Of a stretch of 64,000 bases of DNA, positions 1 to 10,033 are shown piece by piece. Numbering within the stretch: the first letter of the stretch is position 1; each line of letters starts with the position of its first letter. A program made the position numbers and the translations under genes. Under the pieces are notes generated by a model, which saw nothing but the letters and a program-made list of their open reading frames with translations, was not told where the DNA came from and did not search any database. Source of the stretch: Loripinus fragilis (Eukaryota > Mollusca > Bivalvia > Lucinida > Lucinidae); assembly GCA_964019695.1 (NCBI GenBank), contig OZ026525.1:89809779-89873778 (forward strand), read 5' to 3'.

Positions 1-1225
1 TAAGCAAATGTTATATAATATTGCATGTTGTGTATGTTACACATTTCACAATTAGGAAATACAAACATTCAAAAGGGATCTCGAGTCATGTTTATAAATG
101 TGTAAATTGGGGCTATTAACATAGGGTGAAGTAGAAGCGAATACTTTAACTTAAAACATTAAGAATGTTTTAACATATTATATATTACTTAGTTTTGGTA
201 AGTACAGTTGTTCTTTAACATACAAATTTATCAAAAGTTTGATAAAGCAAAAAATTATTTAGACTACTGTGAATTTTGGCTTGTCTCATTCAATTGTTTT
301 TAATCAGTGCCATGGTGTTATAGAAACTTATAAGAAACTCTAAAAAATTGATAAAGAATCTCATACTGGTAAAGAATGCTGGTAGTATAATAATTGTGTT
401 GATGTTATGCATGACACACATGTTATTTGCACATAGCTTATATTGAGAAACGTCTCAGCTGATTGCACGTATAATAATTGGTAATTTCTAAAACCTGAAG
501 AAATTATAAACATACTTGTATGTCATTTTTGTTACATTTTACAGCAGACTATCATGTTTTACTCTTTGATAAAGTGGCATTTCTGATATGCATTATTACA
601 TTGTGCTACCAAGTTTTAAGATCAATAACTGGCACAGTATGTAAAACAGAAAAATAATCTTAACAGTTTGTGAAAAACAAAATCAAATTTCTATTAGGTA
701 AATATAAAGAATTGACTCATTTGGAAAACTAAATCGTATGGATTCTGTTGACTCGATTTTGGGCCCCGATGCCTGTTTTGCTGGATTTGATAAAAAAATG
801 TAACTTATCTTACACCATGAGCTTTCAACAACGTATGCTGCAATAAGTAATGAATCTAATGAGAGCAAACTGAAGGTCATTCCAACAGGGAGATAGATGC
901 ATGAAGAAGTGTATAATGTTTATTTTGAGGAAAAGTTGTTTACTTATAAAAATGGGTGGGGTAACCTAGTACAAAGCCTATCAAATATATGAAGATGATT
1001 ACTCTGTGTGATAAATTGACGATTCTGGTAATGAGGACTGAAATAATATTGTAAATGTAAGTCACTAACAGCTGCCAATGAGATGTGTTAATACCAGTAT
1101 TCGATCATAATCTTATTAAAAGTGTTATTATTCAAAAATTCGAAGGATAAACTATTACAGTCATTTGTCTATTTTGGACCTATTTGTCATTTATGTCAGC
1201 CATCTCTGCTGTCATAATAAACGAC
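1..1225. other. AT-rich intergenic stretch, no gene recognised
   Basis: Only short ORFs under 70 codons with no recognisable motif. No repeat structure stood out by eye. Confidence 0.6.
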
Positions 1226-1262
1226 TGCATCGATTCTTGATCTTTGTCACCTTTCTTACTTT
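1226..1262 (+). repeat. Short fragment resembling the Naiad 3' tail
   Basis: About 35 bases with the pattern CGATTCTTGATCTTTGTCAC followed by a CTTTCTTACTTT-like stretch. This resembles the last bases of Naiad copies A (near 4520-4555) and C (near 22508-22545). The bases upstream do not match the rest of the tail, so it is either a very short 3' remnant or chance similarity. Confidence 0.4.
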
Positions 1263-1844
1263 GTTGTTTCATAACACTATTATTTTGTATTGGCTATATA
1301 GGCGAGGTGTGTTAGAATTACAAATATATGAATACAGTGAGTACTCGGACCCAAAATACTGGGTCCGAGAGTGAGTATTATTTCAAAGCAAGTTTATCAT
1401 GACAAAAAAGATTTTCAAAAAACATTCTTTTGCTGGAAACATTTAAAAGAAAATGAAAAACGTCAATAAGCAATCCTTATTAGGTACCCCCCGCACAGTA
1501 AGGGTCAGTGAAAAAACTTAGTTTTGGCAAGTGATAGTTCGAACCAGCTGACCCTAGTTTAGAAAAAAAAAGATTTCAGTAAAATCTGTGAAAACAAGAT
1601 TTTAGTAGAATCTGTGAAAATGTTCGTAAAGCTTGCAATCTGGAACATTTGTTTAGATCAAATACACAAAATTATTCACACCTGAAAGCTCTATATATCA
1701 AAGCTTATATAGGAAAAATAGTCTAAGTTCTCATAGATGTCATTTAATCAAATTATTTTTTCCAAACCAAACTCCTTTATGCATATGTTCAATGTGTCTA
1801 TATTGTATAGGCAACATATCAAATTACTCCATCAAAAGCTGTTC
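1263..1844. other. Non-coding stretch, nothing recognised apart from the hairpin
   Basis: AT-rich DNA without a supported ORF between the tail-like fragment and the point where Naiad copy A becomes recognisable. Confidence 0.5.
1344..1369. other. Perfect 10-bp stem hairpin
   Basis: CTCGGACCCA (1344-1353) and TGGGTCCGAG (1360-1369) are exact reverse complements separated by six bases. The function is unknown. It could be the end of a small inverted-repeat element. Confidence 0.5.
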
Positions 1845-1849
1845 AACAT

Positions 1850-4017
1850 TTCCTTAGTCCTGATATCCATTCTGAGGTCAACCACAAACGATATTTGATC
1901 AAAATTCCATTCATTAACAAAGGTATGGAGCTTATTGATTAAAATAGTATCTTTATGGATAATTTAGTAGTTTCATCTATTCCAAATTACTTTAATAATT
2001 CTGAAAATCCTATCATTTGTTATAATTATAACATACCAATTAGGTCTACTATATTTAACTATAATAAAATTGTAACTGATATAGATATAGATTCCAATAC
2101 TCCTGACTCCTGAGATTGTCAAAATTCTAATTATTTATATCCCTCTTCAGTGCATGTAATTACAGGTAATCTAAATGTCATACCTGACGCTAGAGTTCGC
2201 AATATTATTTCTAAAGGTCCTAAATATAGATTTCCATCTAATATTGATTTCCCTAAATGCCGTAGAGAGATCGCTGCTTCATTGAATGACTTAAGTAATC
2301 GTTGGTGCAAAAGAGAAAATGTTGAACCTGATGCCTTGAAGGAATGGAAGATTAACATTTTTAAAATTATTGATACTCGTATTTCATTTAACTCTCGTAA
2401 TACACATTTTTTACCCCCTAAACCTAAATCTTCTTTTCTGCATCTTAAACGAGGTATCCAGGATTTTCATAGGAGCTATGTTTTGGTTCCAGCAGATAAA
2501 GCTGCTAACAATGTTGTAGCTGTTAGAAGATTGTATTATATTAATACTCTTAAGCGTGAGCTTGTTGACACAAATGCCTATAAACTGCAGCCTTCTTTGA
2601 GTGAGAAGGTGATTGTCGATTAGATGGGCATGGTTGTCATACAGCCCTACATTTCGGTGTCAAAGCTAAAGAAAATCAAGACGAAGTTCCTACGTTGTAC
2701 TGGTTACCTAAATTTCATAAAAAACACTATAAAGCAAGATTTATTGCTAATTCTGGTTCTTGTACAACAACAGAACTTTCTAAAGTGTTAACCTCGTGTC
2801 TTACAGCTGTTACAAACTTGTTATCAAGTACTGTGAAAAGGTATATGGGAGATCTAGTAAAATCTATTTTGGTCTATTAAAAATTCAGGTGAAATTTTAG
2901 ATAAACTTAAACTACAGATTCCAATGCGACGCGTTTGTCTACTTACGATTTTTCTACTCTTTACACTACTTACCTCATAATTTAATTAAAGTTAAACTTA
3001 TTGATCTTATTGAAAGAACCTTTCAGAGAGAATGGTCCCCTTACCTTGATTGTAATGACAGAAATGCATTTTTTACTTCTGAAAAACCTTAAAAATATCA
3101 TGCATGGTCATGTCAAAATGTATGTGGTGCGCTGACTTTTTTGTTGGACAACATTTTTATTCGATTTGGCACTAAGCTGTATAGACAAGTAGTTGGGCAC
3201 TAATTGTGCTCTCCTGGTAGCCGATTTATTCCTGTTTTGTTATGAGAGGGACTTTATGATGTCTCTTTCTGATGATAAGCATGCTGATGTTATAGATGCG
3301 TTTAACACTACATCCAGATATTTTGACGATATTTTAAACATTAATAATTTTTATTTTGACAATATGGTAAGTCAAATATACCCTTCAGAGCTCCAACTTA
3401 ATACACCTAATACCTCTGATACCGAAGCCGCATTTTTAGACTTGCAATTGTCAATTTCTAATGATATTGTGTCTACCAAAATTTGTGATAAACGTGACGA
3501 CTTTGATTTTGAAGTTGTCAATTTCACATTTTTAGATGGTGATGTTCCTCGCTCTACATCCTATGGAGTCTATATCTTTCAGCTCATTCGTTTTGCTAGA
3601 GCATCTACCTATGTTACTGACTTCAAAACTCGCAATAAATGGTTAACTCAGAAACTTCTGAAACAAGACTATCGGTATAATAAACTTTGCAAAACCTTTT
3701 CTAAATTTTATAGACGATACTATGATTTGATATCTAAATTCCAAATTGGACTTAAATCTCTCTTGCGCCAAGGACTTTCTGAACCTGAATTCTATGGTGA
3801 CTTGGTGTATAAATTGAAGAAGATTGTTGGCTCTAATAATTTTTCAGCGCAGTTTATTAAAATAATTTCCCATTATAAAAATATTGACTATAACATTAAT
3901 GTATTGCAACAGACTTCATGCTTGGGGTTCAACCCGATCACGGTTGGCAACTTTGCTTTCCTCTTTAATTGCAAGCCGGTGGGTCGGACTTCAGACTCTA
4001 TGACGGTTTCGACTTAA
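1850..4017 (+). pseudogene. Naiad copy A polyprotein remnant (linker and reverse transcriptase)
   Basis: A decayed reverse-transcriptase polyprotein. Readable blocks are a linker region (1850-2140), the pre-RT region with PADKAANNVV (2150-2623), a WLPKFHKK block (2695-2760), and RT palm to thumb (3193-4017) with NCALLVADLFLFCYERDF and the catalytic loop as YFDD instead of YLDD. Breaks include a TAA near 1938, frameshifts near 2610-2640 and 2880-2960, and damage just before the GTNCA motif. An in-frame TGA at 2110-2112 falls on the first position of a CxC-like motif and may not be a mutation (see the site entry). This copy cannot encode a working enzyme as it stands. Confidence 0.75.
2110..2112 (+). 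other. In-frame UGA at the CxC linker motif, copy A (candidate Sec codon)
   Basis: The codons read Pro-Asp-Ser-UGA-Asp-Cys. Copy C has the same UGA in the same place and copy B has TTA, one substitution away. N-terminal-endonuclease Penelope-like elements are described with a CxC motif in the linker. Here the first Cys position is a UGA and the second is TGT. Reading as selenocysteine is inference. Confidence 0.6.
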
Positions 4018-4560
4018 AGACTTATCTGTTGATGAGATGGTAGGGGCCTGATACTTTGACTGTTTGTTGGGCCCACTGGGGTTTACCTGTTGGATTTCTT
4101 TTGCTCCGCTATTCAGATTTATTTAGTGTTGAGTCTTTATCTTTGCTTTATCTCCTTGTTATATCTTGATTTATATGTTTTAGGAGATGATGTATTGATA
4201 AGTTAGGGATCTTTCATGCAAACCAAATATCTATATGTCTTGATCCATATCTGAATTAAGGGTGAGGTTGGTGCGCCGTAAAACCGGTTTAAGCCCTCCA
4301 GTAAAATACTTCACTGACCGTTCCATGGCGGTACTTCTTTTGTGGATCTTTTAGGTTTTTTCCGCCTTGCGTTTGCTATACGCGTGTGCGGTTCTGTTTA
4401 TATGTGCCTTGTGGTCACCTGCTTGGAAAGGGCTGACCTCTTGGCTCTCGTTTGTGGTGTCTAACTGTGTGTTTGTCACTTTCCCATTGGTATCCTGGGT
4501 CAGGTGTGGTACTTTATTGTATCGATTCCTGATCTTTGCACCCTTACTTACTTTTACTGA
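4018..4560 (+). repeat. Naiad 3' UTR and tail, copy A
   Basis: Nearly the same sequence follows the RT stop in copy C (22001-22545), and a diverged version follows it in copy B (11291-11849). A GGGCC/GGCCC pairing around a conserved CCTGAT loop lies about 30-60 bases after the stop. The tail ends with a pattern of GTGGTAC, GATTCCTGATC and CTTACTTAC blocks. Confidence 0.7.
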
Positions 4561-4570
4561 GACTTGTCTT

Positions 4571-5121
4571 TAGGCAATATCATACTCAAGTGTGTACCCT
4601 TATGCTTCCAAAGAGCGTAAGCTTTCTAATATCCAATTCCTACTTGGTTGGACGCATACCTGGAAGACCATACACAGCGGTAAGTGCAGTATTCACTCAG
4701 TCTGGGAGATTGAAAATCCCTCTGAAGCTGTTTGAGCTGTGCTATTTCTGTGTTGGAATACTTCCAAACTGTATGCCATCCATGGTAGAGCAAAGGTCCT
4801 CCATATGAGCGCTGCAAATGGAAAACCACAGGGCAATCATAGGCATCTGACTCTCACCATTGCTTACATCCAGTGTATGCCGACCCGCTTAGGGCTCGTG
4901 CACCAATGTGAACCCTGCCAGCTTCATTACGATCCACACTGAGACAAACCTTCTACCTCCAACTAGCTTCAGTAGATTTCATCGCTACCAAGCATTACCA
5001 GCCTATTGTCTCTGGGCTTTGGGTCTTCATTCAGCACCACATCAGTTGAATTTGTGGCATTGAATGATAGTTGATACTCAGCACTCACGGCATATCAGTA
5101 TAACTTGACAACGTAGACCTA
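4571..5121. other. Unassigned stretch, less AT-rich than its surroundings
   Basis: This 0.55-kb piece has more balanced base composition than its flanks. It contains overlapping short ORFs on both strands (the minus-strand one is 67 codons, 4626-4829) but no motif I recognise. It could be a fragment of a decayed coding element. Confidence 0.4.
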
Positions 5122-5580
5122 TAGGTGGCCCCCAGGGGTTTTGCGGATCTGGAGGGAATGGCTATTTATTTTCAGGGAGCTGGGGAGCATTGATAATTGT
5201 TTTAGGGGAGCTAGGGAGCAAGCTCATAATTTTGGGGATATAGGGAGCCTTCCCAAAAAGCAAAAAAAATAAGGAAAAGGCTCCATTTTGTTTGATTTTT
5301 TAAAAATTTCTTCTGCTTCTGGGGGACTGGCCCCCCAGACCCCCCTTGTCAATTAAAAATGCATTTATTTTCATACTAACATATCTGAGAGAGAAATATG
5401 CCAATTCAGTTTTCTTGTCTTTTTTACATTAAAATTGATGATTTTTAGTTTGGTAATAACATACTTTGGGACGCCCCAGATTACACCAGATCACACCATT
5501 TTTGTCAAATAATTTTAGGGGGAGCATGCCCCCGGTCCCCCTAGCAACAGTGTGTGTACACAATATTAAGGGGCCACCTA
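5122..5580. mobile_element. Short inverted-repeat element (MITE-like), 459 bp
   Basis: TAGGTGGCCCC at 5122-5132 and GGGGCCACCTA at 5570-5580 are exact 11-bp inverted ends. The interior has G-rich runs and no ORF. No clear target duplication was found. Confidence 0.55.
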
Positions 5581-6985
5581 CACACCTGCTATTTTATTAT
5601 CTTTTTAGGTAATTAGCCGTTTTTAAAGGATTTAAAAAAAAAAAAAAAAAAAAGATTATCAGATATATACTTAATTTATTTAACTGAAGTTAAAAAAGCG
5701 TATAGGCACTGATAGCGATTGTAGAAAAGACTTTTTATAGTCAAATGCTGTCTAAAGTGTCTAGAAATATCTAGTTTAAGCTGTTGGAAAAAATCAGCCC
5801 CTGTTCCCAAAAAGAAAACCGAATGGTATTTCTCTAAACCTCCCAGCCTACCGACAACATTGTAAGGATAGCCTCATACTTTGAGCCATATATAATGCAT
5901 TTCATTGAAATTAATTATACGCCATGCATTCCATGGCTTTTATACAAGAGGTGTTTCATGTTTATTTGAACAAATTTGAAAATGCCGTTACTCATTTATT
6001 TCTTATCATATTTGTTAATAATTGATTTCCATGGGTTAGTCTGGTCTCCGGAAATACGCAGTCATCAAGAAAATAGTTCTTAATTTTCATTTTCTGATTT
6101 GAAACAGTCTCTGAAGATGAGTAGTCAAATTTTAGCGTTTAAAAATGCTGTCTGAAACAAAATGTACTAAATCTTTCTCGAACAATTTCTCTAAAAGATA
6201 TGAAGTTTTTCTCTTGCAACCTTTTATATGTTGTACATAGATAAGAAAGGTATGTTCTGTTAGAAAATAAAGCATCCCAGTTGGATATTTACTTTTTGGA
6301 AGCGACTTGAACATCACATTTTAGGGTTTACAGTTTCCATAGCAACACTAAATTGTATGCAAAATCTTCAAATGCAATATTTGGTGACCAATTTTATCGG
6401 CTATAGATACTTAAAATATCTAAGAAACTGAGTCGGCTGTGAGTTTTGAGAATTTGCGTTTCAAACTTCTTCCAAGACACATTTTATACATGGGATACCC
6501 ATTTGAGCACTTGTATGGAAGAATTTATTTAGCCAAGTTTCAAAGAAAAAACAGGCACACATAGGCTGTTTCTCGTTTTAATAATACACTGAGCGTGCCT
6601 CTAAACTTAAAAGAAAATTTCACACTTAAATACGTATTTTCTCAGAAGATACAGCCATTTTAGCTCTTAAAATCAGTTAAAAGGGGGTGGGGATGTTTTT
6701 AGGGCCTTTGTGTTATGGCTACGCTTTAAATTGCCATCTTGTCTATTTGGCAATACCGGGGAAACGCCCATTATGCATGAAAAAGCAAAATTTGCTTGTT
6801 TTAATATATGTAACCGAAAAAAGTGAAATTCAAATTTGTTCAAATAAACATAAAACATGTCTCGTATGTCATTTATTCCATTGCAAAGACTTGTCTTTAC
6901 ATGTATTAGACAAAATATTAAGTGATCATTAAGTCATGCGCTTTTATATAGCTTCATAGTTTTTAAGTATGTGATTTTATCCTAC
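5581..6985. other. Non-coding AT-rich stretch
   Basis: A poly(A) run near 5633-5653 and several 60-80 codon ORFs without recognisable motifs. Nothing supports a gene. Confidence 0.5.
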
Positions 6986-7192
6986 GGAAAGATAAATACA
7001 TTTTAGGGAGAATTGGCTTATATTTTTGGTGATTTGGGGAGAAGCTGAATTATTTAAGGGAATTGGGGGAGCGAAGGTAAATACTTTTAGGGATACAAGG
7101 AAATTATTTGCAGGGAGACGGGGAGAAGAAGGCATTATTTTCAGGGATCAAGGGAGCACAGACGCCCTTGGGGGGGGGGGGCCTCATAGGTG
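6986..7192 (+). repeat. G-rich imperfect tandem array
   Basis: Irregular units of the kind TTTTAGGGAGAATTGG, ending in a 12-G run near 7170. Similar units (ATTTTCAGGGAGCTGGGG) occur in the same direction at about 5165-5250 inside the MITE-like element. The two places may be parts of one older repeat of about 2 kb. Confidence 0.5.
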
Positions 7193-7868
7193 TAACTGCA
7201 GGCAGAGGGTGGTCACTGCAAGCTATGCAACATAATCGGCACATTTTATGTTCATGCTTATGCTAATTCCTTGTTATGCTATGATACCAGTTTGGATACC
7301 ACAGAATAATTATACCCTTTCAGCTTGTCTTCTGGCTCTAAAATGTTCATACTTTTATAGATAAGTCTGTACTTCACGTGGATAAATAACTTTAGCACAA
7401 ATTAATGTTTGAAAAATTCTTAAGGCTGTTTAGCTCATTCTGACTCAAGGGGATATATCTTTCAAAATCTCTTACTTGCATGATTTTTTTCCTGTATAAA
7501 CAAAAAATGCTTTTTATTCAAGGAGACGGATACCTTTGGCCACATTGTTGTATCAACAATTTATACATCTCACATAGATCACTTTACGCCCCAACATACA
7601 GCTTTTTAGCATCCCACAGCATGCTTATCAGTCTTTTTAGGGTCACTTCCTGGTTTGATACCGTTTGCAATATTGTTGCAAGCTGGGTGAACTTTAGAAA
7701 AAAAACATTTACATGAACATGAACTACAATTATTTGACTACAATATTTAGAGGTATTTTCGCGGAAATATACAAACTTCTGGTAAAAAATATATATTTAC
7801 AATTTTTGCTTATGAACTTTTCAATGTCAAGATGAAAATTATAAATAATACCAGAAATACATGTGAAG
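7193..7868. other. Non-coding stretch, nothing recognised
   Basis: AT-rich sequence with short ORFs only. Confidence 0.5.
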
Positions 7869-8030
7869 ACCTATGAGTCCCAGATAGTAGCAAATATCTG
7901 CGAGTGACAGTCAGTGAGGATCTATCATGGATTTAACACATCTCTGAGACAGCCAGCAAAGCCAATTTTTTGTTAGGTTTCCTAAGACGGAACTTCAAAG
8001 ATAGGCTTGATATTTCTCAAAAGCAGCTGT
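7869..8030 (+). pseudogene. Non-LTR retrotransposon RT fragment, left part
   Basis: The + strand reads VTVSEDLSWI, a stop, then HISETASKANFLLGFLRR. This is the familiar thumb-proximal segment of CR1/jockey-like LINE reverse transcriptases (YLGV..., SKAN..LGFLRRN). It breaks off where Naiad copy B begins. A segment that would lie further along the same kind of protein follows Naiad B at 11850-12080, which suggests that B is inserted in this relic. Confidence 0.65.
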
Positions 8031-8055
8031 GTATTGCTATAAATTTCCGATATGA

Positions 8056-8496
8056 ATGCTGCTTTTCAATGTATGGTATAAACTTAAAAACTCAATTATG
8101 AATAGCCTAAAAACAGTCAAAATTTTACTTTCTCCTCTTCAGTTACATTCTGCTTCTTCAATACAGATTCCCCAGTCCACCAATAGATATAATTCTATGT
8201 TACCATCTGTTTACGTTTCACCTCTGAAACTTCATTCGGCCACTAAAATTAATTTACATGGAGTTTCTGACTCTGCCCTTTTTAGAAACCACTTAAAAGT
8301 TCGTCTCTCACCTCTTAAGTCACCTGTACTCAGGAACTCTAGGAGTAAGTATAGAAGAAGTGTAGTGTATACCTCTATTTCTAAGTGCAATGCCAAGAGG
8401 TGTAGCTATTACAAACATTTATGTTGTAAATCAACTTTTAAATCTAACGTTAATGGAAGACAATTTTCTGTAATTACTAATTCTGATCTTGATTGA
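8056..8496 (+). pseudogene. Naiad copy B N-terminal region with CxxxxC...H finger
   Basis: An open stretch of 146 codons ending at an in-frame UGA. It has three similar SPLxLHSA-type repeats (around residues 26, 55 and 85) in a basic, serine-rich region. A CNAKRCSYYKH block (about residues 111-121) follows and looks like the Cys/His finger ahead of Penelope-like GIY-YIG domains. The reading frame continues in phase past the UGA into the endonuclease core, so the protein probably did not end here. Copy C begins only at the end of this region. The true start codon is not known. Confidence 0.6.
8494..8496 (+). other. In-frame UGA, endonuclease site 1, copy B (candidate Sec codon)
   Basis: Located nine codons before the IYV strand that precedes the GIY-YIG core. 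Copy C has UGA at the equivalent place (19562-19564). In canonical Penelope-like endonucleases I recall a Cys shortly before the (N)VIYL strand. Confidence 0.55.
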
Positions 8497-8526
8497 AAAT
8501 CAACTGATGTTATTTATGTTTTATCT

Positions 8527-8529
8527 TGA
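8527..8529 (+). other. In-frame UGA, endonuclease site 2, copy B (candidate Sec codon)
   Basis: Reads IYVLS-UGA-EEKYCGMQYVGQT. Copy C has IYVIT-UGA-TEINCGMQYVGQT at 19595-19597. In related endonucleases the residue after the hydrophobic-Ser/Thr pair is Cys, forming a pair with the Cys before QYVG. Confidence 0.65.
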
Positions 8530-8780
8530 GAAGAGAAATATTGTGGCATGCAATATGTTGGCCAAACTTGTAGATTTCTAAAAACTAGATTTTCTGAGCA
8601 CTATCGTAGAACAAAAAAGCCTCGCAAAATTTATAATTTTCTTTATAGGCATTTCAAACAAACTAATCACTAGCAGTATTTCAATTCAGCCTGTTGAAAA
8701 GATAATATATGGTGATAATTCCACTAAAAGATATAAAAATATTCTTAGGCATGAATTAGAATTAAAGTGGATAAAATTAT
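8530..8780 (+). pseudogene. Naiad copy B GIY-YIG endonuclease core
   Basis: The block CGMQYVGQTCRFLKTRFSEH carries the YVG signature and the conserved Arg of GIY-YIG nucleases, with YRRTKKPRK next. A frameshift near 8665 separates it from SIQPVEKIIYG, which contains a conserved Glu. A TAA at about 8779 interrupts the end of the domain. In the family this nuclease nicks the target site for target-primed reverse transcription. Copy C preserves the domain better (19616-19873). Confidence 0.7.
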
Positions 8781-8893
8781 AACAGACACCACATCCACTT
8801 GGTTTTAATGATAATATTTACCATGAGGGTAACATTTCTAGATTACCTGATTTTGATGTTTTTTCTCTTAGATATCCTTAAACGTAATAACCG

Positions 8894-9640
8894 ATGCATG
8901 GTAAACGCAAAAATGGAAATTTAAAATGCAAAAATAAACATGTTTTAACTCTTTCAGAATTAAGTATCATCTTAAAACAATCTGGCCGACATATGGCCCT
9001 TTCACGTTTAGTAACTCTTTCTATATCTTCACTTCGTAATTTGGATATTGAGGCTAATAAATTCTATGATAGAGCTCATCGACTTTATGAGGCAGCAATT
9101 CTTACCGGGTGTTACACTCAGCATGCTCTTCGGCCATATATAGATTCAGAAATTAATCATATTAGACATTTTATTTAAAAATTCAATTTGTCAACAAGGG
9201 GATTGAATTCATTAACTTACCCAGTATATTTAAAGATAAATCTGTTATCTCTTCTATTCCTACTTATTTTGAAAATAAGGAATCCCCTATCATTTGTTAT
9301 AAGTATAATAAACCTATTCGTAGTACTGTTTTTAACTATAACAAATTAGTAACAGAACTTGATATGGAAAATTCTATTCCTGACTCCTTAGATTGCATAG
9401 ACTCTAAGTATTGCTATCAACCTGTTGGTCATATAGTCACAGGGGATTTAAAAATCATAACTGATCAAGAATTCGGTCTATTATATGTAAGGGGCCTAAA
9501 TATTGTTTCCTGTGCAAATAGACTTCAAATCATGAATTGAGGAAATTGCAGGAGCCTTACAAGAATTTTGTAATCGCTGGTGTAAACGAGAGCATGTTGA
9601 GTCTAATGCCTTAAATAGTTGAAAACTAAATATTTTTAAA
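8894..9640 (+). pseudogene. Naiad copy B linker region between endonuclease and RT
   Basis: Contains a basic HGKRKNGN block, a helical region (LVTLSISSLRNLDIEANKFY) and the LYEAAILTGCYTQHALRPYI block, all matching copy C. A small insertion near 9175 shifts the frame, and another shift lies near 9490-9520. The CxC-like site reads Leu-Asp-Cys (TTA at 9388-9390). A UGA at 9533-9535 replaces a Cys present in copies A and C. A further UGA near 9620 replaces a Trp. Confidence 0.6.
9533..9535 (+). other. In-frame UGA opposite a Cys codon of copies A and C
   Basis: Copy B reads DFKS-UGA-IEEIAGAL where copies A and C read DF(P/S)KCRREIAASL. The UGA is aligned with TGC/TGT, a one-base change. It is either a simple nonsense mutation or a Sec/Cys exchange. 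Confidence 0.5.
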
Positions 9641-10033
9641 ATTGTTGATGGTAGAATTTCATTTTATTGCAACAATTTAGATCTTCTACCACCTAAACCA
9701 AAATTCACTTTTGGACACTTGAAGAAAGGGATCCAGGAATTCCATAGTAAGTTTGTTTTGGCCCCCGCAGATAAGGCTGCTAACAATGTTGTGGTCGTTT
9801 GAAAAAGATGCTATATTAACACCCTAAAGCAAGAACTTAGCACTGCCAAAACATATGAGCATAACAGGCTTGATGAGACGTCTATCGTTGATAGGCATTG
9901 ATGCCATAAGTTTGGGTTGTTTGTTGATGAGGACCATAGCAAGCTTCCTACATTATACTGGTTACCTTAACTTCATAAACGACCCTATAAGTCACGTTTT
10001 ATTGCTGATTATAGTGCATGTACAACTACTGAG

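Larger units (their letters stand above)
1845..4560 (+). mobile_element. Penelope-like retroelement, Naiad type, copy A (5'-truncated)
   Basis: The sequence runs parallel to copy C from the CAACATTTCCTTAG stretch at about 1845 to the shared 3' tail at about 4560, about 2.7 kb. The 5' part of the element (N-terminal region and GIY-YIG endonuclease) is absent, so this copy is 5'-truncated. It is closer to copy C than to copy B at the nucleotide level. The 3' flank beyond 4570 is unrelated to that of copy C, which marks the 3' end. Naming as Naiad rests on the domain order seen in copies B and C. Exact ends and a target duplication were not determined. Confidence 0.75.

Noticed and set aside
9800..9905. 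UGA codons near 9801 (Arg in copies A and C) and 9903 (Gly in copy C) as selenocysteine
   Set aside because: They face CGA/AGA and GGT-type codons, not Cys, and are explained by ordinary point mutation.
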